IMG/VR virus record: IMGVR_UViG_3300001450_000028
Span: 1 to 64,000 of that record
DNA: 64,000 nt
Strand: one strand, 5' to 3'
Source: a virus
Shown: positions 45,136 to 53,815 of the stretch, piece after piece
Layout of the letters: every line of letters starts with the position of its first letter
Position numbering within the stretch: position 1 is the first letter of the stretch
Notes under the pieces: model-generated
Seen by the model: only the letters and a program-made list of their open reading frames with translations
Databases searched by the model: none
Told to the model about the DNA's origin: nothing
Program-made: the position numbers and the translations under genes

Positions 45136-46752
45136 ATGGCGAAATACAATAAACAGCTTCAAGTCAAAGAAATAATTAAATGTGGTAAAGATCCTAATTA
45201 TTTCTTTAAAAACTACTTGAAAATTCAACACCCTGTCAGGGGTCTTATTCCTTTTGAAACATATGACTTTCAAGATGATTGCACAGAAGACTTTTTAGAA
45301 AATAGATTTAATATTGTTTGCAAGTCTAGACAGTTAGGTCTATCTACACTTGTTGCTGCATACGCAGTGTGGATGGCAATATTTCAAAAAGAAAAAAATA
45401 TTCTTATTATTGCAACAAAATTAACTGTTGCACAAAATTTTATTACAAAGGTAAAGACTATGATCAAGTCTTTGCCAAAGTGGTTACTACTTCCTGATAT
45501 CGTTGAAAACAATAAACAAAAAATAAGATTTAGTCACGGATCAGAAATTAAAGCAGTACCCACGTCAGAAGACGCAGGTAGATCAGAAGCATTATCATTG
45601 CTTATTGTAGACGAAGCTGCATTTGTTAGAAACTTTGATACAATCTGGACTGGTATTTACCCTACTATCTCAACAGGTGGTAGGGTTATTATTTTGTCAA
45701 CACCCAATGGAGTCGGAGGTCAATATCACAAACTCTATGTTGATGCCGAGTCTGGCTTGAATGAATTTAATGCAATAAACTTACCATGGCAGGTTCACCC
45801 AGAGCGAGATGAAGAGTGGTTTGAAAAAACTACAAAAAACATGAATAAGCGGCAAATTGCACAAGAATTTCTCTGTGATTTTGCTACAAGTGGCGAGACA
45901 TTTTTAGATAACAATACACTTGAATGGATAAGATCTTGTGTTCAAAAGCCTATTGAAAGAGCAGGCCTAGACAGAAATGTATGGATTTGGAAGTATCCGC
46001 TATCTTCTCATGACTATGTTTTGTCTGCTGATGTTTCAAGAGGTGACTCAAAAGACTTTTCAACTTTTCACATAATAGATACAAATGAAAATGAAATCGT
46101 TGCTGAATATAAAGGAAAGATTAGGCCTGATACTTTTGCAGAGCTTATTAACGAATTTGGTCTCAAGTACAATAAAGCACTTGCTTGCCCAGAAAACAAT
46201 AGCTATGGTTACGCAACAATACTAAAATTACAAGAACTTCAATATCCTAAGATATATTATAGAAGAAAAAAGCAAGTTTATGTAGGCGATTATATTCCAC
46301 CTGCTTCTGCAGATGTTGGTGGGTTTACAACGTCAGGAAAGTCAAGAGCAACAATTCTTGCTAAACTGGAAGAAATTTTAAGAAACAGGCAGTTAACATC
46401 GTACTCTTCTAGATTTTATGAAGAATTAAAGGTGTTTACATGGAATACTGGTAGAGCACAAGCTCGTTCTGGGTTTAATGATGATCTTGTAATGAGCCTT
46501 GCAATTGGTTCCTGGCTTATTGATGGTTCGTCTGACTACTCAAAATCGACCGCCGGTTTAAACGAAGCTATGCTTAGTTCAATATCAAAAAGTAATAGAA
46601 GCTATAATGATATACCTGAGCAGGTTTTTGCGCCAATAGGTGTTTATGGCGGAGGAAAAAATTCAAATCATGGTGGAAATACGAAGCAAGACCTAAATAA
46701 AACAAAAAATCGCAGTATGATACCACATGATTATATGTGGGTTTTAAAGTAG
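45136..46752 (+). CDS. Terminase large subunit (gp17-like)
   Basis: A 538-residue packaging motor. The ATPase domain has a deviant Walker A, KSRQLGLST (Lys63 to Thr71), in which the usual P-loop lysine is replaced by Leu69 and a lysine stands at the N-terminal side, as in lambda gpA. Walker B is LLIVDE (Asp159, Glu160), and the coupling motif STPNG follows. The C-terminal nuclease begins with the SADVSRGDSKDFS motif. It cuts concatemeric DNA and pumps it into the prohead through the portal, encoded 9 bases downstream. The ribosome site is weak. The small subunit appears to be the gene at 4646. Confidence 0.95.
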   Translation: MAKYNKQLQVKEIIKCGKDPNYFFKNYLKIQHPVRGLIPFETYDFQDDCTEDFLENRFNIVCKSRQLGLSTLVAAYAVWMAIFQKEKNILIIATKLTVAQNFITKVKTMIKSLPKWLLLPDIVENNKQKIRFSHGSEIKAVPTSEDAGRSEALSLLIVDEAAFVRNFDTIWTGIYPTISTGGRVIILSTPNGVGGQYHKLYVDAESGLNEFNAINLPWQVHPERDEEWFEKTTKNMNKRQIAQEFLCDFATSGETFLDNNTLEWIRSCVQKPIERAGLDRNVWIWKYPLSSHDYVLSADVSRGDSKDFSTFHIIDTNENEIVAEYKGKIRPDTFAELINEFGLKYNKALACPENNSYGYATILKLQELQYPKIYYRRKKQVYVGDYIPPASADVGGFTTSGKSRATILAKLEEILRNRQLTSYSSRFYEELKVFTWNTGRAQARSGFNDDLVMSLAIGSWLIDGSSDYSKSTAGLNEAMLSSISKSNRSYNDIPEQVFAPIGVYGGGKNSNHGGNTKQDLNKTKNRSMIPHDYMWVLK

Positions 46753-46761
46753 GAATTTTAA

Positions 46762-48738
46762 ATGGCAGAAAGTAGATCAAATATATTTCAAAGACTTACA
46801 CGACTTTTTAGGTCAGGACCGGTCGTTAAGCGAAATATTGTAAAAGCTGACGACAAATACACGTCATCAGCTTTTGAAATGTTTAGAAAAAATCAGAGCA
46901 AAGTTTATAGCAATGCTATGTCTGCGTATGGAACGTATGATAGGATGGCAAGATATTCAGATTTTAGTGAGATGGAGTATACTCCTGAAATAGGAAGTGC
47001 ATTAGACATATACGCAGAAGAGACAGCATCGGCAGATGAAAATGGTAAAGTTCTTCATATCCATTCTGACAATGTAAAAATTAAACAACTGCTTGATGAT
47101 CTTTTTTACGATACATTAAACGTTGAATTTAACATGACTTCTTGGATTAGAAACTTAGTTAAATACGGCGATCACTTTTTATTCAATGATGTGAGCCCAG
47201 AGCTAGGTGTCATTAATGCTTATCCGCTACCAATATCAGAAATTGAAAGAGAAGAGGGTTTTGACCCTAAAGATCCTATGGCAGTTCGTTTTAGGTGGGT
47301 AACACAAGGCAATCAAGTTTTAGAAAACTGGCAGATTTCACACATGCGTCTTTTAGGTAACGATGCTTTTATTCCATACGGCTCTTCTGTTTTAGAGCCT
47401 GCAAGAAGAATTTGGCGACAGTTAATCTTGCTAGAAGATGCAATGCTTGTTTACAGAATTGTTAGGGCACCAGAAAGACGTGTATTTAAGATTGATGTAG
47501 GCAATGTCCCTCCAGATGAAATTCCTGCTTACATGGAGCGTGCTCAATCATCACTCAAGAGAGCACCTATTGTAGACCAAGGTACAGGAAAAGTAGACTT
47601 AAGGTATAATCCACTCTCTGTCGATGAAGATTACTTTATACCTGTTCGAGGAAGTGAGTCTGGGACAGCTGTTGAGACTCTTGCAGGTGGTACAGTGGCA
47701 GGCGAGACTAACGATGTGGAATATATTCAGAAAAAGCTTTTTGCTGCTTTAAAAATACCAAAAGCTTATCTTGGGTACGACGAAGGACTAGGTGCAAAAG
47801 CTACACTTTCAATGGAAGACATTAGGTTTTCTAGAACAATTGCAAGAATACAGCGAACTGTGATTGCAGAAATGAACAAGCTTGCAATTATTCACCTGTA
47901 CTGCAATGGATTTACTGACACTGACCTCTTAGACTTCTCACTTACACTTTCAAATCCATCAACAATAGCACAACAACAAAAACTTGAATTGTTTAGATCT
48001 AAATTTGAAACTGCCGCCGCGGCATTAGGCAACCCTGGACTAGTTGATAAGCGCTGGGTTCAAAAAAATATATTAAGACTATCAGATGATGAAATTGCTC
48101 AAATCAAGAAAGGACAAAAGCTTGACAAGATTACAGAACTTGAAATAGAGTCAACTCAAATTTCTCAAGCAGAAGGACCTTCAAATCCTATGCCGGGTGG
48201 CGCTCCGCCAGAGATTGAGCAAACTATTGATTTAGGCTTCGGTCCGCCGGCACCCGGAGAAGGCGCACTTTCTGAATCTGACTCTGTTGAAGACATAGGT
48301 GTACCAATAAGAATACAAAATAAAATAGATAGTGTTACTTCTATGCTTGCAGAAGAAGAGTCTAAAGATGAAATTCTTACAGATGATGAAAAGCGAGAAA
48401 AGCTTAAACACGAATATGAAGAAAAAAGAAGAAAGCATCAAAGAAAACAACACGCAGAGTTTGCAGAAGATTTTACTACAATGAGAAGAGATGCAGGATC
48501 TAGAAGACAAAATGATGTAACAGGAATGCCGAGAGAGATGGATAGTTTAAAATCTATGGGAAACCTTAAGTTTGAAGACATAAATATAGATGACTATTTA
48601 GATAATAAAATTATTCAAAATGCTCAAATGACCAACAATATAAAATCTACCTTATCTAGACTAGATAATACTTATGGAAAACCTAAAAAATTCACAGGCG
48701 TTATCTCTGAGAACAATTCATCAGGGGAAGAAGAATGA
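46762..48738 (+). CDS. Portal vertex protein (gp20-like)
   Basis: A 658-residue T4-type portal. The core is recognised from YTPEIGSALDIYAEETASAD, WIRNLVKYGDHFLFND and RIWRQLILLEDAMLVYRIVR, then APERRVFKID, EYIQKKLFAALKIPKAYLGY and FSRTIARIQRTVIAEMNKL. The protein forms the dodecameric DNA channel at one head vertex and starts head assembly. The C-terminal 180 residues are acidic and Pro/Gly/Glu-rich and are longer than in T4 gp20 (about 520 residues), perhaps a flexible tail. An AGGA site precedes the ATG. The next gene overlaps by ATGA. Confidence 0.95.
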   Translation: MAESRSNIFQRLTRLFRSGPVVKRNIVKADDKYTSSAFEMFRKNQSKVYSNAMSAYGTYDRMARYSDFSEMEYTPEIGSALDIYAEETASADENGKVLHIHSDNVKIKQLLDDLFYDTLNVEFNMTSWIRNLVKYGDHFLFNDVSPELGVINAYPLPISEIEREEGFDPKDPMAVRFRWVTQGNQVLENWQISHMRLLGNDAFIPYGSSVLEPARRIWRQLILLEDAMLVYRIVRAPERRVFKIDVGNVPPDEIPAYMERAQSSLKRAPIVDQGTGKVDLRYNPLSVDEDYFIPVRGSESGTAVETLAGGTVAGETNDVEYIQKKLFAALKIPKAYLGYDEGLGAKATLSMEDIRFSRTIARIQRTVIAEMNKLAIIHLYCNGFTDTDLLDFSLTLSNPSTIAQQQKLELFRSKFETAAAALGNPGLVDKRWVQKNILRLSDDEIAQIKKGQKLDKITELEIESTQISQAEGPSNPMPGGAPPEIEQTIDLGFGPPAPGEGALSESDSVEDIGVPIRIQNKIDSVTSMLAEEESKDEILTDDEKREKLKHEYEEKRRKHQRKQHAEFAEDFTTMRRDAGSRRQNDVTGMPREMDSLKSMGNLKFEDINIDDYLDNKIIQNAQMTNNIKSTLSRLDNTYGKPKKFTGVISENNSSGEEE

Positions 48739-49598
48739 ACATTAAACACAATAAAAAAAGAAATATTGGTGTTGTATACGAATTGCTAATTCAACACATT
48801 ACAAGTTGCATTGTTGAGGGCGACAATAAGTCAGCAAAAATTGGAACAAGACTAATTGAAAAGCATTTTTCAAAAGAAAAAGAACTTTACAAAGAATTTA
48901 GATTGTTTAATGCACTTGTAAATTCAACAGTTAGTGATACACATATAGTTGCATCAATACTTTCAGAAGCAAAAAGAGCAGCAAGAAAAATTGACTATAA
49001 AAAACTTGAAAAAGAAAAATCAAATCTATTAAGAGATATTAACTACAAAATTAATAAAAAAGATTTTTTCTACCAGACAGTTTCAAACTATAGGCAATTA
49101 GGTTCAATACAAATAGCACTAAATGAATGGCGTAAGGACTCGCCGGACCTTGGGCGACTTATTGAATTTGAGAAAAAAATTGGAGAAAATCTTCTACTAG
49201 AAAAAACTAATAAAGATATAGTAGAAGTTAAAAACAATCTAGACGCTTCAAAGTCAGACAAGTTAATTCTTAAGCTAATGACAGAGAAAATTAACAAAAA
49301 GTATTCAAATCTTTCATCATCTGAGCGTGAAATTATTAGCAATTATGTTTTTTACTCTTCAAAAGAAGGCGACTACTTAAAATCTTATCTATCAGAAAAG
49401 AGAAAAGACGCTTTAAACCTTTTAGAAAACTTTGAAGACAAAGAAACAAATCAAATTTTGGTAGAAAAAGTAGGTAAAGTAAGAGACACTATTCAAAACA
49501 TTAGTGAGCAAGAAGTTAATGACGAAACCGTTATTAAATTTTTAACTATTACAAAGCTAATTAACGAACTCACTAAACAGGAGAATAAAAATGGCTGA
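48735..49598 (+). CDS. Helical head-cluster protein, possible core component
   Basis: A 287-residue, lysine- and glutamate-rich, almost wholly helical protein (NIKHNKKRNIGVVYELLIQH at the start). It lies between portal and prohead protease with overlaps at both ends (ATGA before it, 8 bases after). T4 has small core proteins (gp67, gp68) at this place, but this one is much larger and not visibly related. A scaffold or core role is an inference from position. No enzyme motif is seen. Confidence 0.5.
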   Translation: MNIKHNKKRNIGVVYELLIQHITSCIVEGDNKSAKIGTRLIEKHFSKEKELYKEFRLFNALVNSTVSDTHIVASILSEAKRAARKIDYKKLEKEKSNLLRDINYKINKKDFFYQTVSNYRQLGSIQIALNEWRKDSPDLGRLIEFEKKIGENLLLEKTNKDIVEVKNNLDASKSDKLILKLMTEKINKKYSNLSSSEREIISNYVFYSSKEGDYLKSYLSEKRKDALNLLENFEDKETNQILVEKVGKVRDTIQNISEQEVNDETVIKFLTITKLINELTKQENKNG

Positions 49599-50214
49599 TT
49601 TAAAAGTACTTAGAGAGTGGCTTCCTATTACATGTGACAAAGAAGTCATTAAGGAAAATAAAGAAAAGTATGGAAAAGTAATGCTAAAAGGTATTATTCA
49701 AAGAGCAAATACTTTAAACCAGAATGGCCGTGTTTACCCAAAATCAATCCTTCAAAGAGAAATTGAAAACTATCAAAAGCTAATAAGAGAGAATAGAGCA
49801 CTAGGCGAATGCGATCACCCGGACTCTTCTGTTATTGAGTTAAAAAATGCGAGTCATGTAGTTAGAGAAGCATACATGCAAGGTGATGATGTCTACGGAA
49901 CAATCGAAGTGCTTAACACTCCTAGCGGTAAGATTATTCAAGAATTAATCGAATCAGGAATTACACTAGGTATTAGCTCAAGAGGCGTTGGTTCTACATC
50001 TTCACAAGGAAATACACAGGTAGTCCAGGATGACTTTCAACTAATATGTTTTGACATGGTTAGCGAGCCATCAACCCCTGGAGCTTTTATGGGACTTCAC
50101 GAAGGAAAAACAATCAAACCTAAAGAATTAAATAATTTCTTTAACAGGACAGACAGGATAGATAGAATTTTTAATGAAATTCTTACTTGGGGAAAAAATG
50201 AGCAAGATAAATAA
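49591..50214 (+). CDS. Prohead core protease (gp21-like)
   Basis: A 207-residue serine protease of the gp21/herpesvirus-assemblin type. The family core is clear: LNQNGRVYPKSIL, ALGECDHPDSS with catalytic His76, LGISSRGVGS with the catalytic Ser at 129 or 130, and the later DFQLICFDMVSEPS segment. It matures the head by cutting scaffold, capsid protein and internal proteins after (I/L)-x-E sites. The next gene starts within its end and carries such sites, as does the capsid protein at Glu61. A GGAG site precedes the ATG. Confidence 0.92.
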   Translation: MADLKVLREWLPITCDKEVIKENKEKYGKVMLKGIIQRANTLNQNGRVYPKSILQREIENYQKLIRENRALGECDHPDSSVIELKNASHVVREAYMQGDDVYGTIEVLNTPSGKIIQELIESGITLGISSRGVGSTSSQGNTQVVQDDFQLICFDMVSEPSTPGAFMGLHEGKTIKPKELNNFFNRTDRIDRIFNEILTWGKNEQDK

Positions 50215-50734
50215 AAAATTACTTAAATCTATTGTAAAAGAATGTCTAGTTGAAATATTAGCAGAAGGTCTTGTGCAAGGCCAGGCAACTCCTGTTGAAA
50301 AGAAAAGATCTTTAAAGGAAACTGTTGAAAACACAGGAAGGGCACTTGGCAAAAAAAGAATAGATCCTAGATTAGGTAGAATGAATGAGGTACAACAAGC
50401 AAATCTTCAAAAGCGAGGAAGTTATTTAGACCAAGTAAGCTTTGGACAAAATAATTCAAAGCAAGCTCAAGAAGAACCATCTCAAAATAGAGCTAGCAAG
50501 CTTATATCTAGTGTAACTAAAGATCCAATTATGAGCGAAATTTTTGCAGACACCGCTGCTTCGACACTAAAAAGACAGGGTGCAGCTGAAAGAGGCGGTT
50601 CCCGCGGAGGAGGTGTTTCTATGCCTGCTGATGAAGCGGCAAGAATCGTAGAGGCATCTGACCCTATGGAGCTTTTTGGAAGTTCTGCAGGAAAATGGGC
50701 TGAAATGGCATTTGCTCCAAAATTAAATAGATAA
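50198..50734 (+). CDS. Candidate internal head protein with targeting-type N terminus
   Basis: A 178-residue protein starting at ATG 50198 after GGGGA, inside the protease gene. Its first 25 residues (MSKINKKLLKSIVKECLVEI, then LAEGL) form an amphipathic helix with V-K-E, L-V-E and L-A-E sites suitable for gp21-type cleavage. The rest is Gln/Asn/Ser-rich, with a Gly-rich linker (about 130-145) and a helical end (DEAARIVEASDPMELF). It lies between the protease and the scaffold, so a core or internal role is plausible. No family is recognised. Confidence 0.6.
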   Translation: MSKINKKLLKSIVKECLVEILAEGLVQGQATPVEKKRSLKETVENTGRALGKKRIDPRLGRMNEVQQANLQKRGSYLDQVSFGQNNSKQAQEEPSQNRASKLISSVTKDPIMSEIFADTAASTLKRQGAAERGGSRGGGVSMPADEAARIVEASDPMELFGSSAGKWAEMAFAPKLNR

Positions 50735-50741
50735 AAAATTA

Positions 50742-50764
50742 ATTGCAATATATTTAGATTGCAA
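50742..50764 (+). promoter_or_regulatory. Candidate late promoter box flanked by direct repeats
   Basis: TATATTTAG (50749-50757) lies between two exact copies of ATTGCAA (50742-50748 and 50758-50764). The 11-mer TATATTTAGAT also stands before the gene at 30825. TTGCAAACA, beginning in the second repeat, also occurs at 38997 before the MoxR gene. The ATG is at 50783. A late promoter with an operator-like flank is possible. Confidence 0.4.
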
Positions 50765-50782
50765 ACATTTTCTGGAGCCGCT

Positions 50783-51031
50783 ATGTCTAGACCCACAAAG
50801 CTTACAAAGTCAGTATTGAAAAGAATTATCAATGAAGAACGTCAAAAAATAATTGACCAAAAGAAAAAGATTAAAAACATAAAGCACTCAAAAGACATTA
50901 AGCGCCTTTATGAACTCAGAAAAGAATTAAAGACATTGTTACAGTTGAAAAAAGAACAAAAATTTCTTTTTGAAAGAATTAAAAAAATTCAAAAAAGAAC
51001 AAAAGTAATCTCAAAAAAGATTAAGGAGTAA
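50783..51031 (+). CDS. Small basic coiled-coil protein with targeting-type N terminus
   Basis: An 82-residue, very basic helical protein starting at ATG 50783, 5 bases after TCTGGAG; an upstream TTG-type start would ignore this site. Residues 6-19 (KLTKSVLKRIINEE) match the recurrent Lys/Leu motif ending in I-N-E. The remainder is one continuous Lys/Glu/Leu helix (RLYELRKELKTLLQLKKEQK). It resembles small head-core proteins of T4-type phages in size and charge, but sequence kinship is not established. Confidence 0.6.
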   Translation: MSRPTKLTKSVLKRIINEERQKIIDQKKKIKNIKHSKDIKRLYELRKELKTLLQLKKEQKFLFERIKKIQKRTKVISKKIKE

Positions 51032-51033
51032 CA

Positions 51034-51603
51034 ATGGCTGAAAAAGGCGATATATTAGTAGAACCAAAAATCGTAACTGCTGGAGGGCTAGGTAGAAGGT
51101 TTTCTGACAATTACACATCTGCTTACCCGTCATCACCAATATACGCAGGAGATATGACAGATGATGCTATTAGGCAAGTTTGGGCAGATGGAGTACAGTC
51201 AGAAGATCCAACTGATGCATTTGATGCGTACGGTTCGCCAGTTGCAAGCGGCGATGGAAACAGGTTTGATAGCTTTAATGTCGATTTTACTGGCACAACA
51301 GAAGATCCTGTACCTGATGTTGGTGGCAACACAGAAACTTTCGATGGAAAGGCTTTTGGTGACGGCCAAGGTGCCCCTACAACACCGTATATTCCGCCTT
51401 TAACATCCCCTGGCCCTGGGTCGCTATCTGCAACAGACCAGCCTGCCTTTACAGGAGCAACTCCAGACGCAGCACTTCAGTCTGAATTTGGATCTGGGTT
51501 GGGTGGTCTAGCTTCACCTCACGAAACGTCACCTGAGATTGCAACACAAGACACAGTTACTGCTCTAATTTCTGGCAGATCATACGCAACCTCAGCAGGT
51601 TAA
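51034..51603 (+). CDS. Low-complexity acidic protein in head cluster
   Basis: A 189-residue acidic protein rich in Gly, Pro, Ser, Thr, Asp and Ala, with no cysteine and few predicted helices, probably largely disordered (PYIPPLTSPGPGSLSATDQP). It begins 2 bases after the previous gene behind AAGGAG. It lies among core and scaffold genes. A role as a virion or assembly protein is inferred only from position. I do not recognise it. Confidence 0.45.
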   Translation: MAEKGDILVEPKIVTAGGLGRRFSDNYTSAYPSSPIYAGDMTDDAIRQVWADGVQSEDPTDAFDAYGSPVASGDGNRFDSFNVDFTGTTEDPVPDVGGNTETFDGKAFGDGQGAPTTPYIPPLTSPGPGSLSATDQPAFTGATPDAALQSEFGSGLGGLASPHETSPEIATQDTVTALISGRSYATSAG

Positions 51604-51613
51604 ACGGATATTT

Positions 51614-52258
51614 ATGAGTTATGAATCTACCATAGGCATTGCAAAGGCTCACGATGGAAATGTCTCTCGTGGTTATGGTAGAATTTCAACAGGTCATCCT
51701 GCACAAGGTGCAACTCAAGGCCAATCTAGACCCATGTATCAGTATCCTGAACTAGGTGAAAACGAAGAACTTGATCCTGACATAGACATACTTGATGATC
51801 TAGATACAGACATAATTGATGCAATTCATGCTGTAACTGACACTGAACTATATACAAACCCTAATAGATCTGGTCGCGCTGACAGAGGGTCTTTGACAGG
51901 TAGAAACATGGCAATGGAAGGTATGTCAGAAGAGTTTGAACATACAACTACTGCTGTTAGGGGTTTGTCGCCTAGAATAACTTATCGTCAAAAAGGTCCA
52001 ACAGGTACAGTACCTAGAAACAATAAAGGACCAGCATTTGGTGCTCAATCAACAGCACAGTATATTCGAAGCGCTCCTGGTAGAAAAGGAGGCACTCATT
52101 TTGGTACTGCTAGAGCTCCACTTCCTAGACATGACGAATATGATGAAAACATATTTTCTCTAATGGATTTAAAAGATCCAATGGAGCGATCTTTTTTAAA
52201 TCAGCAAAAAAGAGTCAACAAAATTAAAAACATGGTCAATTTAATTGAAAAAGAATAA
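51614..52258 (+). CDS. Head-cluster protein, unrecognised
   Basis: A 214-residue protein. The first half is Gly/Ser/Gln-rich with an acidic stretch (LDPDIDILDDLDTDIIDAIH). The second half is basic and Gly-rich, ending in a helix (LNQQKRVNKIKNMVNLIEKE). No catalytic or membrane features are visible. It sits between the disordered protein and the scaffold and has only a weak AACGGA site. An assembly function is possible but unproven. Confidence 0.45.
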   Translation: MSYESTIGIAKAHDGNVSRGYGRISTGHPAQGATQGQSRPMYQYPELGENEELDPDIDILDDLDTDIIDAIHAVTDTELYTNPNRSGRADRGSLTGRNMAMEGMSEEFEHTTTAVRGLSPRITYRQKGPTGTVPRNNKGPAFGAQSTAQYIRSAPGRKGGTHFGTARAPLPRHDEYDENIFSLMDLKDPMERSFLNQQKRVNKIKNMVNLIEKE

Positions 52259-52285
52259 TTAAAAAGAACATTAGCAAAAAACAGC

Positions 52286-52293
52286 TATATTTA
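52286..52293 (+). promoter_or_regulatory. Candidate late promoter box before scaffold
   Basis: TATATTTA stands 28 bases before the scaffold ATG, in a 55-base gap that also has an AGAGG ribosome site. The distance matches the box before 30825. A late promoter here would make scaffold and capsid transcripts, which end at the terminator at 55770. Confidence 0.4.
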
Positions 52294-52313
52294 TTAAGTT
52301 TAAGAGGTAATCA

Positions 52314-53765
52314 ATGTCAAACAAAATTTTTGAAGAAGCGATTGCGGATGCAAAAAAACTAAGAGAAGTTGCAGAAGAAAATGCTAAAAAAGCAATTCTT
52401 GAAGCAGTTACTCCAAAAATTAGAGAATTTATAGAGTCTGAGCTTATTGAAGGCAAAGAGGAAGAAATCGAAGAAGATGCAGAAGAACTAGATGAAGGTT
52501 CTGATGTTGAAGAAGAGATTACCCTTGATGAGGTTTCACTTAAAAAGCTATCTACTCTACTCGGTGTTGATATTACAAGCCAACTTGCAGATAAAAATAC
52601 AAAATCTGCAATATCAGAATCAACAAGAGACGCTTTCGACATGTTAGACGAAAGACAGAAGAAAGACCTTAAGAAATTGGCAAATAAAATTAACAGTAGA
52701 AAAAGAACTTTGTCTTCTGCTACCATAAATAATAAAGAATCGAATTTAAAGGAGAATTCACCAATGAAAGATAAGTACTATGAAGTAGATCTCAAGGCTC
52801 TAAGAGAAGCTGTTGAGGCAGAACTTTCAGAAACCCTCTATGAAGATGAAGGTGCTGATGAAGGTTCTGATCATGATGTTGAAGAGGCGAGTCTTGAAGA
52901 AATGCTTCAGGAGCTAAGACTTGTCTTGGATTTAGGCGAAGATATTGAAGAAGACCAAATCCCTGAAGAACTTCGCGGAATGCTAGAAGACGACGACGAA
53001 GATGAAGAAGAAGTCGAACTAGCTGACGATGATGCAGAAGAAGCCGAAGAAGCCGAAGAAGAAGGCGAAGGTGAAGAAGATGCAGAAGCAGAAGTTGATT
53101 TTCAAGCACTCGCTGAAATGATGTATGAAGAAGAAGATGCAGATGAGATGGTGGAAGTCGATGAAGCCGTTCTCGCTGAAGAAATTCTTCGAATTAGAAA
53201 AATGGTCCGCGAAGGGAAAATGGATCACCAGTTTGGTGGCAAAGGCGAAGGTAAAGCCGGCGTCGCAGGATCCTTTGGCGGAAAAGGCACCGGAAAAGCC
53301 GGTGTCAAAAAAGCTTTTGGTGGTGGATCAGAAGGACAAGATGTCTTTACCAACCCACCTACCTTAAACAAACTAGCGGAGGCATTCCGCACAGAGCGCC
53401 GCAAAAATCGTGCGCTTGATGAGAAACTGAAGAAATACAGAAGTGCTGTTGATACTCTTCGTGAACAGTTGGAAGATCTCAATCTTTTTAATGCCAAGTT
53501 GCTTTACGTTAATAAGCTTCTTCAGAATAAGAACCTTAACGAGTCTGAAAAGAAATCCGTTATCAAGGCGCTTGACGAAGCTAACAGTCTTAGAGAGGCT
53601 AAGTCATTGTACAAGTCTCTAACCGAGACATTTACTCGTGGTGGAAAAAAGACTCTTGCTGAGTCAAGAAGCCGTGGGTCTTCATCCAGACCAACAACCT
53701 CTTCAGCACCTAAGGGCGGAGCTCCCGAACTTGACCGCTGGCAGAGACTTGCAGGTCTAAAATAA
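52314..53765 (+). CDS. Prohead scaffold/core protein (gp22-like), with internal start
   Basis: A 483-residue, highly acidic, helical protein just before the capsid gene, the place of the T4 gp22 scaffold. Residues 1-150 are helices with Glu/Lys. A second segment from Met151 has its own strong ribosome site. Residues about 165-285 are extremely acidic (runs of Glu/Asp). Residues 300-345 contain Gly-rich repeats (GGKGEGKAGV, GGKGTGKAGV), and a coiled coil (about 360-445) follows, then a short basic end. Many (I/L)-x-E sites suit destruction by the prohead protease. The assignment rests on position and composition, since scaffolds are poorly conserved. Confidence 0.7.
   Translation: MSNKIFEEAIADAKKLREVAEENAKKAILEAVTPKIREFIESELIEGKEEEIEEDAEELDEGSDVEEEITLDEVSLKKLSTLLGVDITSQLADKNTKSAISESTRDAFDMLDERQKKDLKKLANKINSRKRTLSSATINNKESNLKENSPMKDKYYEVDLKALREAVEAELSETLYEDEGADEGSDHDVEEASLEEMLQELRLVLDLGEDIEEDQIPEELRGMLEDDDEDEEEVELADDDAEEAEEAEEEGEGEEDAEAEVDFQALAEMMYEEEDADEMVEVDEAVLAEEILRIRKMVREGKMDHQFGGKGEGKAGVAGSFGGKGTGKAGVKKAFGGGSEGQDVFTNPPTLNKLAEAFRTERRKNRALDEKLKKYRSAVDTLREQLEDLNLFNAKLLYVNKLLQNKNLNESEKKSVIKALDEANSLREAKSLYKSLTETFTRGGKKTLAESRSRGSSSRPTTSSAPKGGAPELDRWQRLAGLK
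52748..52766 (+). promoter_or_regulatory. Internal in-frame ribosome binding site and start
   Basis: AAAGGAG (52748-52754), a 9-base spacer and ATG at 52764 lie in frame inside the scaffold gene. The product would be residues 151-483, beginning MKDKYYEVDLKALREAVEAE, an opening like an independent core protein. This site is stronger than the AGAGG site of the full-length start, so two proteins from one gene are plausible, as with lambda C and Nu3. Confidence 0.55.
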
Positions 53766-53815
53766 ACTGTTCACAAATATAAACGACATAATTTAAATTA
53801 TAAAGGAGTTAAAAC

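Noticed and set aside
50482-50832. 116-codon reverse frame across the 50198 and 50783 genes
   Set aside because: It covers two forward genes with good ribosome sites and shows no protein-like pattern.
51607-51614. GATATTTA as a promoter for the 51614 gene
   Set aside because: It overlaps the ATG itself, so a transcript from it would miss the start codon.
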